Below, piece after piece: positions 31,400 to 42,462 of a DNA stretch of 64,000 nucleotides (its first letter is position 1; every line of letters starts with the position of its first letter). The notes under the pieces are model-generated. The model was given only the letters and a program-made list of their open reading frames with translations. It ran no database searches and had not been told where the DNA came from. This DNA is from Torymus aiolomorphi (lineage: Eukaryota > Arthropoda > Insecta > Hymenoptera > Torymidae): positions 21,898,709-21,962,708 of the forward strand of contig CM070874.1 in the NCBI GenBank assembly GCA_036365515.1, given 5' to 3'. The translations under genes and the position numbers were made by a program.

Positions 31400-34056
31400 A
31401 ATCTTTTTCAAAATCATACTTGACGGAAATGAAAGATTGTTGTGGCGCAACTGAGATTTCTCTCAAACTTGAGATTTTTACATTTCGCCAAAAAAAATTT
31501 TCTGCAAGATCTGCAAAATTGAAAATTTCACTCTGTTACACTTCATGGGCAACGTATGGTTTGTTTATTTTGCACTCTGTAATCAATCTGCACCATTCTT
31601 GCTGGGTATAAACAGATTTATTTTTGCAGTAATTCTCTATGCGAGCATGCATCGAGTCACCTGCACACTGCGTGTGGCCAACTTCCAGAAATCTTAAAAT
31701 ATAAGAAAGAATTTAATGTCAATATATAAAATTCAGATTATTTCTGTTAATTCATATTTGTTTTAATTCATAATAGTATCTTGCATACCAAGGGGGGAAA
31801 GCTGGCCTTCAAAATTATTTTATTCCACACTTGACGAAAATGGCCACCTTTTGCCTCTAAAAATCGGGACGGGTCTGATTTGCGGTTCGAAAATAACATT
31901 TGCGGGTCAAAAGTAAAATTTGCCGGTCGAAAGTAAAAATCTCTTATAAGTATATGTTTTCAAACATTTCAGATTATGTGTATTTTGTTTACATCTTATT
32001 TGATGTTTCTGGATCTTTGCCTAACTTTTTTCGAATTCATATCTTGCATACCGAATATTTGATTGACACTTTGTGTCCAAAGTTCGTTTTCGGACACGTT
32101 TAAATAAAAAAGTTTATGCTAAATCAAGCTTTGTACACGGGGTATAAAAAAATACTGTATGACAAAAGAGATTTAAATCACTTTTTCGCTCTTGTATCGA
32201 AGTGTACTATTTTGTAATACATGTACGATTTTCTTTCCTTTTTACCCGCTGTTTTATGTGCAATTGACTGTGTGTATGCATGTATGTATCAATAGTGTAT
32301 TATAGTTACCGTGTTGCAAAAAAATCATTCTAATCTTGTTTTACAAAAACCAAAGTATAAAAAATCCATACATACGGCACACAAAATAAAGTGCATATGA
32401 AAGGCTCATTGGCTTTTTTATCTCACCTCCGATACCTACAATATTACAAACTCCATGTTCGATCTAAAAAAGACTACTTTACGCCCTTGGTACACAATCT
32501 ACTATTAATGTTTATGATTTATAAGGAGTATGATATGAAGAGTTTTACCTGTTAATAATCTGTACATTAAAATCAATTGCAGCCTTTATGTACATGCTAA
32601 ACATCATTTTATTACGGTTTTGACCACCGCAGTTGTCAGAAAATAAAAGAAATTTGCGAATGCCTAATTGACTTTTCTCTTTTATGTACTGCCATAAAAA
32701 GCTAGCTATTTCATTTGAACCTCGATTTCCAACAGTCTCATTCCATATATTACATAAGCCTTCATGCTTTGCCATATCGTAAATTGTGAAATTCCAAATG
32801 CACAATTTACACATGTAATACAGCGGGCCGATCTCAGCTCTAGGAGTCGTAAGTATTTTTTGTAGGTCGAAATTAATTGCACATATAGACTCATCTTCCT
32901 CAGCAAGTTATTTAGCATCCTTCATAAGCTGTCTTGCAATTTTTCTATTTTGTATATGGATATTATATTTTGATTCATTAACAACTTTTTCTTTTTCAGG
33001 AAGATTTTTGTGCGTTTCACATTGTTCACACCTTAAATAAAATTTACATTGATTTATTATTAGTATGAAAATTTTTAAGTAAATAGTACATTGTGCAGCT
33101 AGGGGGGAAAATGAGCTATTTCAAGAGAGGGTGAGGTGTTCAGCACGAGTTATAGTCTCTGGTGCCGACGGCATCCGAGACGAAGACGAGTGCTGAAGAC
33201 ACCTCACCCGAGTCTGAAATAACTCTTCTTCTCGTATTCCACATCTTATGTTTTTTAACGAGTGCATGAGAGGACCTTTTTATATGCATGATAGTTGTGT
33301 AGGGGATCGTGCATTTCGCGTTGTGCACAACCGAATATTGAATTAATACTGAAGATTAATGATAAAGTAAAAATATAATTATAAAAAAATTATAAATAAA
33401 AGTCTCATGTGATTATTTATTACCTATTAATACCTATTTATAAAAATTTATTATTTTGCGATTTAATCTTTAAAAGTTATTTTATATCATTCATTTTTAT
33501 TCATTCATTATCGAATTTCACAAAGATTCGTTGTGGCGGGGAAAAAATTTTTTTTTCATCACTAAAGTGTAAAAAAATGGATTTTTTTTATTCTTTCCTA
33601 ACTCACGCTCAAAATGCGCGAATTTCTACATGGCTTTCAGGTATGAAAAAAGGCCCGTTTCATACACGTGTTAAAAAAATATATTGCAGTTACATTTCTT
33701 AAGTTGCCATTTTTCGTTCAATTATTGTAATAGTGTAATATTTATATAATTTTTCACTACCTATCCTTTTTTGGTTTGAAAAATCCGTAGTTGTATTCGG
33801 TATTGAAAATTTTCACATATGTTTGAAAAGAGACGTACGTTTTCTCAGAGTTACTTTTGCATTTTTCAACAAACAGTCTATACATTTTTGCCAGACTTAG
33901 TTCTTCTTCTAGGTACTTTCGTGTAGAGTTTTCTCGGCAATAATGCGACTCCATGACAGAGAATGATGAAATATGATCTCTAGCAGTATTTTTCAAAGTT
34001 TCAGGAACTGTAAATGGCCTATTCGAATGTTGCTTTCTCCGATCTGCTTCAATCAC
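31400..34056 (-). pseudogene. Multi-exon DDE-type transposase, decayed
   Basis: Three coding pieces read on the minus strand. Piece 1 (34056-33757): TARDHISSFSVMESHYCREN and FNTEYNYGFFKPKKD. Piece 2 (about 33050-32549): CEQCE, NFDLQKILTTPRAE (candidate first Asp), YYMCKLCIWNFTIYD and FSDNCGGQNRN (candidate second Asp). It has an in-frame TAA near 32913 and ends at a splice donor (GTAAAA after AACAG at 32548). Piece 3 (about 31692-31440), after an acceptor-like TTTTAAG: FLEVGHTQCAGDSMHARIE (candidate Glu), ending at a stop near 31540. The blocks are characteristic of a transposase family repeated in many insect genomes. 31695-32547 is probably intron; 33051-33756 holds intron, a hairpin (33105-33235) and AT-rich sequence. 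Confidence 0.6.
33105..33235. mobile_element. Hairpin MITE-like insertion
   Basis: GAGCTATTTCA at the left and TGAAATAACTC at the right are inverted. Further in, GGGTGAGGTGTTCAGCAC is mirrored by GTGCTGAAGACACCTCACCC. About 130 bases, no coding capacity. Confidence 0.55.
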
Positions 34057-34180
34057 TTCTGTCTCATTAGCCGTACTTCTTTTCTTATCGGCTGTCCTAA
34101 TCCATTGATATGAAATACCTAATCGAGAAATTTTAATAAATTAATTTCTATGATTCGAAAATAGTTGAAAGATATATCAC

Positions 34181-34395
34181 GGAGAGAATTTTTGCGTAAA
34201 AATTACCGTGATAGTTTGGTGAACCTGGAACAATTGAAGCAGTTAGGAAAAATTACCGTGAAGGTCTCGTAAAAATTATGAGGATTTCGCTGTAATTTTT
34301 ATCGTATTCTCACAGTAATTTTTTCCACCCACTTCAATTGTTCCAGGTTTACTAAACTGTCACAGTAATTTTTACTCGAAATTTATCTTTGGAAA
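34181..34395. mobile_element. Hairpin MITE-like insertion, CACGGAGAG family
   Basis: Starts CACGGAGAGAATTTTTGCG. Inner blocks GAACCTGGAACAATTGAAG and CTTCAATTGTTCCAGGTTTA are inverted, as are GTAAAAATTACCGTGA and TCACAGTAATTTTTAC. The left end matches the larger element at 57843-58959. The right terminus is degraded. Confidence 0.55.
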
Positions 34396-34934
34396 GACAC
34401 TTTAAAAGCTTTAAAATTGTTTAGTTATACTGACGATTTGTAATTTATTTTGTTTTTGGTCTTTGAAGGAGTAGGCAAATAAACCCATTTAAACCGCGAA
34501 CGATCCTAGTGCGAGAGAGATGATTCTCGTATGAGCGGGAGTGTATCACCCGAGCGAAGCGAGGGTGACAATTACACGAATGGATATTTTGCGCATGAAG
34601 TGTGGAAAATTTTATTGAAAAAATCGGTATATAGTACGCTACAGAACAAGTACGCAAAGTAGGTGAGTTCCACACGAATTTTTCGACCTCGCTACGTACG
34701 AATTAAGAATGTGAGAATCCTACACTTTCCGTACCCTAAATAGGCACACTAAAAAAAATTTTACGTTGTGAAAACTGAAAGTACGGCTCTGACAACAATA
34801 CTGTATGGCTGATTTTCTTTCGGCTGAATTTTTTAGGTACAGTAATTGTACAGTTATGAGAGCCATATACAAGATACAATGAATAAAGCACTTATGTCTA
34901 GAGTTCTTTTATCTAAGCATTAAATTTTATCTAA

Positions 34935-35390
34935 CCATTGGAAAGAGCAGGAAAAAATCTATCGATATATGTCCTTAGTTCTTTTTTCAGAGACTTGGTA
35001 CACGATTATTAGCGAATTGAATAGAGCGTGCACTTAAACGTGCCGTACGCACGGGCGCGAGGGGCTCGCGCGGATCCTCGGCGCTGTCTTTTTCATGTTG
35101 TTACTTTTAAACCCTTTATTTCTCCAACTTCTCCAAGATAGGGTTTTGAAGCTTAAGAGTTGTACTTTCCAATGGTGTAGTTTATTTTGAAACAAAAAGC
35201 ATGATATACTTTGAGAAAAATGGCTTTCAATATTCAACTCGAGTTTTCGTCCGGAAGAACGCGTTTCGCAATAAAAATAATGGCGCAATTAGAAAGAGCA
35301 GAAAAAATCTATCGATATAGGTCCTTGGTTTTTTTTTCAAAGACGCAGCATAAGATTATGAGTGAGTTAAACAGAGCGCCTTTTACGCGA
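34935..35390. repeat. Direct repeat of about 100 bp, copies at 34935 and 35288
   Basis: GAAAGAGCAG, AAAAAATCTATCGATATA and GTCCTTAG/GTTC blocks followed by AGCGAATTGAATAGAGCG (34935-35040) recur in the same order and orientation at 35288-35390 with moderate divergence. The 247-base interval holds no gene. Confidence 0.5.
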
Positions 35391-35572
35391 AAAAAGGCAC
35401 CGCGCGCGCTCGGTGGCCCGTTTCTGCTGGACGCTCCCATATATACTCTACTAAACAGTGTTATTGATAATACAGCGTATATACACTATTTTGGAGTGCA
35501 TAAATGTACAAATCAAGCGAAATCTGCAAAAAAACCCGAAATATGGTTTTGAAATTTTTTTTTCGATCACAC

Positions 35573-35902
35573 CTACTAGACCTGGTTTTCCTCGTTATTT
35601 GTAGTATATAGAATGGAAATTCGTGGTTGAACAGCATCCATCGAATGTTATACTTTTTCTAGAACAACTTATACTTTTTTCTAGTTTTTTTTTCTAGTAC
35701 TTTCTAGTTTAAATTTCATTTTTGAAAGTTTGAGTAGATTGTATCTGGGCTAAATGGCTAAGGTTTGAAGAGGGGGACTTATTTTTTCATTTTCTTGAAA
35801 ATTATAAGTTGTTCTAAAAAAAAAGTATACCATTCGCTGGATGGTGTTCAACCACAAATTTCCCTTATATATACTACAAACAACGACAAAAACAGGTCTG
35901 GT
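35573..35902. repeat. Inverted repeat, arms of about 105 bp
   Basis: 35573-35680 (TAGTATATAGAATGGAAATT, GAACAGCATCCATCGAATG) is mirrored by 35800-35902 (CATTCGCTGGATGGTGTTC, TATATATACTACAAACAACG). The right arm ends against the ATAT of the 35909-36228 element. Confidence 0.55.
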
Positions 35903-35908
35903 ATATAT

Positions 35909-36228
35909 CGACGGCTGAGCGGAAGAAGAACGTATCTCGGCGCGCGGATGAAGAACGACGTATCTCGGCGCGTGAATGAAGAACGACGTATCTTGCCGCG
36001 AGGATGAAGAACGACGTATCTTGGCGCGCGGATGAAGAACGACGTATCTCGGCGCGAAAATGAAGAACGACGTATTTCGCCGTATACTGGCCGTGTACTG
36101 GCCGTAAATGCGCCGAGATACGTCGTTTTTGATTCTTGCGCCGGGATACGTCGTTCTTCATCCGCGAGCCGAGTTACGTCGTTCTTCATCCGCGCGTCGA
36201 GATACGTTCTTCTTCCGCTCAGCCATCG
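35909..36228. mobile_element. 320-bp hairpin element, CG ends, ATAT duplication
   Basis: Left end CGACGGCTGAGCGGAAGAAG; right end CTTCTTCCGCTCAGCCATCG. ATAT lies at 35905-35908 and 36229-36232. Each arm is a tandem series of about 31-bp units with GAAGAACGACGTATCTCGGC. Long open frames through it on both strands are products of the repeat and not genes. Confidence 0.8.
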
Positions 36229-36232
36229 ATAT

Positions 36233-37200
36233 ACACTATTTGGACAGTGCCCGACTTATATACTCTAAAATAGTGATTTTTCACTGAATTTAGTTTCGAG
36301 ACCGTGTATGGCAAAAGAAGAAACGTAGCTAGTACAACATTCAAAAAAAGAAATGAAATTCTATTGTCTTTTTAATGCAATATCAATGAATTAATATTAT
36401 TTATTTTATTATTGAAAAAAACACAATAAACTGTATTTCAAAAAATAAAAAATTGGTGTAATACAAAAACGCATCAACCAAACCATCTCAACGCCGAGCC
36501 GAAAATGTCACATTTGCGATTTTGAGCCGGGAGCGAATGTGGTACTTTCGGCCCGGCGTTGAGAAAAATAGTATACGCAACACTGGGATAAAGAGAACCA
36601 CCGGAGAGTACATGTTTGCCACCCTCGCCTTCGGCTCGGGTGGCAATTTCCACGCGCTTTGGACTTGCCCCCTCTTTACGTCCCTAATTGCGTAATGTAC
36701 TATTCTCTTCACCTTTAAGACAAAAAAAAGCGTGAGATTTTTCTAATAAAAATCGGTTTAGTGAGTTAAATCACGTTTAAATTGTCATAATTCTGCATTA
36801 ATAGGACATATAGTTAATAATTCATTTTCCGTCATAATCAATAAGAACTAAGCTTTTTGGGCATTGAAAAAGTTCTTCAAGATTTAAAGATGACATCAGC
36901 TTAAAATTTTGGAAAAGATTCATTTGCATTGATTTTACAACTGCCTAAAGTTGTTAAATAATAGAAAAGTCGTAATTTCAAAAAAACAGAAATTTTACAA
37001 TTTAAATGTGCTCCAAAGGATCTTTTCAGAAAAAAATACTTGAATGGAAAAAAAATTATTTATTTTATAATAAATAAAATATTTTTTATTTTATTTTTTT
37101 ACTTATTTATTGATTTATTTACGTTTTTTAAGAATTGTTGTTCAAACAATTAAGGGAAAGCTTATTGCATACGGTACGATACGCAGCGTCCGGACTAGAA
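36233..37200. other. No gene; AT-rich element interior
   Basis: 36484-36567 is a small hairpin (CTCAACGCCGAGCCGAAA mirrored by TTTCGGCCCGGCGTTGAG). The rest is AT-rich, with a TTTATTT-rich stretch at 37050-37130. I see no coding or RNA signal. Confidence 0.5.
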
Positions 37201-37202
37201 GG

Positions 37203-37425
37203 CTAAAGTGCTACTCTTCGCGACGAAAAGGCTGAACGTGCTAGTCTTCGTGGAGAAAATGCCAAACGTGCTACTCTTCGAGGATAAAATTCCAAACGTG
37301 CTAGTCTTAGCGGCAAAAAGGCCGAACGTGTTAGTCTTCGCGGAGGAAAGACCAAACATGCTACTCTTCGCGGAGAATCGTGAAACATGCTACTCTTTGC
37401 GGAGTAAAAAGATGTGCTACTTTTC
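37203..37425. repeat. Right subterminal array of 31-bp repeats
   Basis: About seven units of the same 31-bp repeat as at 30850-31100, in opposite orientation (ACGTGCTACTCTTCGCGGAG type), ending at the right terminus. Confidence 0.85.
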
Positions 37426-37442
37426 GTAAGGGGCGTCGATAT

Positions 37443-38080
37443 GTCATTGGTATAAGAAGGTAGTTGAATATCCGAATCATTGACACATCATTTTTCTGAT
37501 TTGAAAGTCGAATCCACGAGGTCGACAACCCGTGTGTTATTGTTTCGGAGATTGACCCCTACTTTATTAATCGCTGAATCTTCTCTATATCTATCTTTTT
37601 CTAATTCACATTTATATTTTTTGAAATAAATGCCATTGAGTTTTCTATCTAATTTAATTTTAACTTTATCCATAATAAAAATAGGTTTACTTTTGTAATA
37701 TTGTATAAATAATATAATCAAATCAACTACCTTTTCTATGTCACACACTGTTTTGTTAATTTTCTTATTAGTTTTGTAAACTTGAGAATGTAAATCACAA
37801 ATTTCTATATTTAACATTCGAAACATTAGATAATCAATAAGTTTTTTCTGTTTATATTTAAAAATATGGGAGAACATATGATTGTTCTTTATATTCTTTG
37901 TAATAAAATTTAAATGATTAGGTAAAACTTGATAAAACCGGCATTTAATGAGAAATTTTATACGTTCTCTCAACTCATTTTCTTTATATAACATTTTAGT
38001 TAATCTGTAATGTAATTTTCTAATATCAAAACCAAAAATCAAAAATACGAGATGCATTATTAAATTAAGATTAATATCTT
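37443..38080 (-). pseudogene. Penelope N-terminal region, copy A
   Basis: Encodes the start of the Penelope protein: FGFDIRKLHYRLTKMLYKEN, KFLIKCRFYQVLPNHL, then KPIFIMDKVKIKLDRKLNG. Basic residues, the CRF segment and the LPNHL segment are typical of this N-terminal domain. The frame is open to the insertion boundary at 37439. Its 5' side is fused in frame with a Harbinger-type transposase, so the apparent long protein over 37488-38918 is chimeric. Confidence 0.7.
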
Positions 38081-39362
38081 TTCGATTTTTTAAAAAATAA
38101 ATGAAAAGTTCTTTTTTTGTCTCATGTTGGTTTAACATACGTGTTGTTATGAATCCTGATTCATCATTCAGTTCATCCAACTGAAACTCCTCATCATTGT
38201 CTCTAATCACTCTATCTTGTATGTAAGATCTTGCAAGATGAATTTGAAATGATCCAAACGTAATATCTTCAAGTTGCTGCATCGACAGACAGGGAAAATT
38301 CTGAATCATTTCATGGTTCAAACGAAGCCAAATAGCTCTTCGTGTTCTTAGGTTTTCGATTTCGACTCTTGCTTGCATAATATTAGGTTGTCTTGCTTTT
38401 TGGAGCATTCTTTGTGCAGTTTCAACATTGGCATTATCCATAGTGATGATAGGATGATAACGATTTATGATCGCCCCTGCGACCAGAAAGTACTTACTTA
38501 GATCAGATACATGTGCTTTCTCTATTTTTTTGTCAAAAAACTTGAATTTGCTGCGAAAATGTCCATTTCTGCTCTCCACAACCCATCTACTTTTCGTCAC
38601 CAATCGGTTTGCATTTGCCTCTTCTGTGGTAAACTGAGATTGTCCGTTTACGAGCGGTATTGGCATTTCACATTGAAAACAGAGAAGATCTTTCTTCGTA
38701 ATATATCTAAAACCGCTATCTTGTCGAGGAACAGGTCGCCAGAAAGTATAAAGGTTGTTAAATTGGTCCTTTGTAAGAGAAGTTAAAGTTAAATATTCTT
38801 CTTCATTAACCTCAAAACTTATACTGTTCAACGGATCTAGAATACGTTCTCTCAAGATTCTGAAAAAACGTTGCATTTCTCTGCCAGGCACTATTAATGG
38901 TCTTTTAGTGAATCGCAATCAGACAATTAGTGGCTGTAGTATCAAACCAGCTTCATCTGTATGAATTCTCATGATAAAAACATTCATCCTAGACTCTAAT
39001 GATAGATAAAGCAAATTATCAATACCGCCACAAAATATGCAGGATCTTATATGGAAAGGAAAAATTACATTCAGTTGCATTGAATGGATATTATTCATCA
39101 TTCCGATTTCTTCTATGATAGAGCGATTACAATCCAGACATATTCTTGTACGATCGGTGACAGGAATATTTTCTCTTTCTAATGCATGCCGACGTATCGC
39201 CGCTATCCATCTTTTCTCCACATCACCTTCTCGATCAATCCTAGCGAAGCCATTAATATTACCGTGATTATTGCAAATAAAACAATGCAACCTGTTCTGA
39301 TAGGCCATCTTAGCAAAATGACCAACTTTATATTCAATAGCCTCATAGATATACCTCTGCAA
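38081..39362 (-). pseudogene. Harbinger-type (ISL2EU-like) transposase with internal deletion
   Basis: 39362-38919 encodes an N-terminal domain with zinc-binding pairs (CFIC, then CLDC, then CIFC). 38918-38690 holds LTSLTKDQFNNLYTF and the ITKKDLL segment. Then the frame jumps to QSQFTTEEANANRLVTKSRWVVESRNGHFRSKF, the end of a DDE_4-type core, followed by AGAIINRYHP and a C-terminal region to SFQIHLARSYIQDRV. About 150-200 residues that should hold the first two catalytic Asp are missing between LLCFQCEMPIP and LVNGQ, so the protein cannot be active. A stop or frameshift near 38919 separates the zinc domain. The 3' end is fused with Penelope sequence. I found no terminal inverted repeats. Confidence 0.7.
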
Positions 39363-40462
<1,100 letters not shown>

Positions 40463-40768
40463 GATGCTGCATTGAGAAATGAAGAATTACTAAATTATTA
40501 ACTGAACACTTAGATATTGATAAAGAATACAATGAATGAATATCGCATTCATTAATATCGTATCCGTGAATTAAGAATCTATTGTTTATATTTATAAAGC
40601 CGCGGGTACCTTAACGTCTGTAATATTTTTTGTAATGCACCATCAGCAGTTTTTGAATAAAATTCAACGTTAATTTAAGTTATGCCTTGATTTGTTATTT
40701 GAAATATATATTATGTAATGGAATTCTGGGAAGTTCCAGAACCTGCACCAGAAATCCAGGATAATTGC

Positions 40769-40898
<130 letters not shown>

Positions 40899-41044
40899 GT
40901 GTCGAGTTGCTAGTCTCGCATCAGGCGCCTCCCCAGGTGGCGGATAGGGGAAAGCTCGTCAGATATGAAGGGCACCGGGGAAATAAAATACCCGGGGTGG
41001 ACCAAAACTAGCTAGGGGAAGGCACCTCGAATAATAAACCAACT

Positions 41045-42462
41045 ATGGAAGATGTGCTAGAAAATATAGTACCCCAAGCGGGTATCCTCCACAATGAGGA
41101 AAATCCCGCCACCGGTTCCGATCGGGTGAAAGCCCCGGTGGTCGGTGCAGGCTCCACGGATTTTGGGGGGAGCCAGAAGCACGATGTGACCAATCAGGCT
41201 GGTGCAGAAGGGGTGGACCGCTTGGCCCATACTGCATTTCAAAAGACGAGCGAAGACGGAGAAGAAGACGAAGTGAGCAAGGATAGCGCAGCTGCGTTTA
41301 GAACTCTAAAAACAAAGGTGGAGGCTTGGTGGCGTTTATTCTAGATAAGAAGAACATTCACAACGAGCTCAAGTCCATGGCGAGGACTACCCAAAGAGCC
41401 TTAAAAGAAGTCGTCAAAAGTCGAAAAAGTCGTGAGTCTGGACAAATTACCAGACCTACCAAGGACGGAACAAGTCAAACATCACCGCTTTTTCGCAAAG
41501 GGAATGCGTCACAGGCGAATAGCTATCGCGACAAAATAACACCGCCCAAGTCTCCAACAGAGAAAAAAGCGAGGAAAGAGACAGAAAAAGGTTCGCAGCA
41601 TATACGGATCCCCGCGAAAGATACAGGGGACCAGGCATACCAGCCAAAAGAGCCTGAGTGGACAGCAGTTGTTAAGAGGTCCAAAAAGAAGAAAGATGCC
41701 ATCAGGCAAGAGCAGAGAAATTCGCTGGCTAAAGACAGACGGAGGACCCTGTGTTCCGATGCCATTAAGCGCAATATACCAAATGCACAGCCGAAGGCCG
41801 GATTTAGACCTTCACGACCCGATGCCTTCAAAATAAAGACATCCGGAACAATGTCGTATGCCGACATTATACGTAAGGTCAAAGGCACGCCGGACCTAAA
41901 AGAACTTGGGGAAAGGGTCACGCATATCAGGCGCACCCGAGCAGGAGAACTTCTACTGGAGCTCGGAAGACCTGGCGTTGCCACGCAAGAGCTTCAGGAA
42001 ATAGCCTCGTCCATACTGAAGGAATCAGCTGAAGTGCTAACGCTGACCCATAAGGAAGTCCTAATCATCAAGGACATGGACGAGTCTACTTCTATCGAAG
42101 AGGTCGTCCAGGCTATTACCGAGGTGATCGGGTCGCAAGCAGTAACCCCCGAGTGTGTCAAACTTAGGAAATCCTATAGTGGCACCCAAGCAGCCAGTGT
42201 CCTGCTTTCCGTCGCAGAAGCAAAAAAGCTGCTGAAGAGTGGAAAACTCAGAATTGGTTGGGTGAACTGCAGGGTACGGCGGCGAGAAACACCATCGCGA
42301 TGCTTTAGGTGCCATGAAAACGGACACATAGCGAAGGACTGCAAAAGTACGGTCGACCGGTCAACGCAATGTTTCCGGTGCAGAAGAGAGGGCCACAAAG
42401 GAGTGGACTGTAACAATGAGAAACCGACGGAGGACGGGACAACGAACAGCAACAATGGCTAA
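41045..42462 (+). pseudogene. R1-clade ORF1 (gag-like), one frameshift
   Basis: Begins MEDVLENIVPQAG at 41045. After about 95 codons a frameshift near 41320 moves the frame to the one open over 41326-42462. The middle is Lys/Arg-rich. The C-terminal third has the conserved R1-type core (SYADIIRKVKG, AGELLLELGR, CVKLRKSYSGTQAASVLL) and two CCHC zinc knuckles: CFRCHENGHIAKDC and CFRCRREGHKGVDC. Proteins of this type bind the element's RNA. The stop (42460-42462) overlaps the ORF2 start codon region. Confidence 0.8.

Larger units (their letters stand above)
30829..37438. mobile_element. 6.6-kb DNA transposon with CG ends and ATAT duplication
   Basis: Ends are inverted: CGACGCCCCTTACGAAGA at the left, its near-complement TCGTAAGGGGCGTCG at the right. 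ATAT flanks both sides (30825-30828, 37439-37442), and the site closes back into the Penelope frame. Just inside each end is an array of 31-bp units (CTCCGCGAAGAGTAGCACGT) in opposite orientation. It carries a broken multi-exon transposase (31400-34056) plus later insertions (33105-33235, 34181-34395, 35909-36228). A 4-bp duplication is known for Sola elements, among others; I treat that affiliation as a guess. Confidence 0.8.
21310..38080 (-). mobile_element. Penelope-like element, copy A, with three nested insertions
   Basis: One Penelope-like retroelement on the minus strand, now in four pieces: 38080-37443, 30828-30164, 23653-23292 and 22732-21310. The gaps are three inserted elements (30829-37438, 23654-30163 and 22733-23291). 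At each break, setting aside the insert and one target copy (ATAT, TTA or ATAT) returns one continuous reading frame, so all four pieces are parts of one copy. The 3' end matches a second copy at 49428 (both have GTCGACGTTTCGGACAATTT followed by TTTTTGTCCCTCTTCAGG). The order N-terminal region, RT, GIY-YIG nuclease is the standard Penelope plan. The 5' boundary near 38080 abuts a Harbinger-type transposase. Confidence 0.85.

Noticed and set aside
35765..36268. Overlapping frames with repeated Arg/Ser/Phe blocks on both strands
   Set aside because: They are translations of the 31-bp units of the 320-bp hairpin element.
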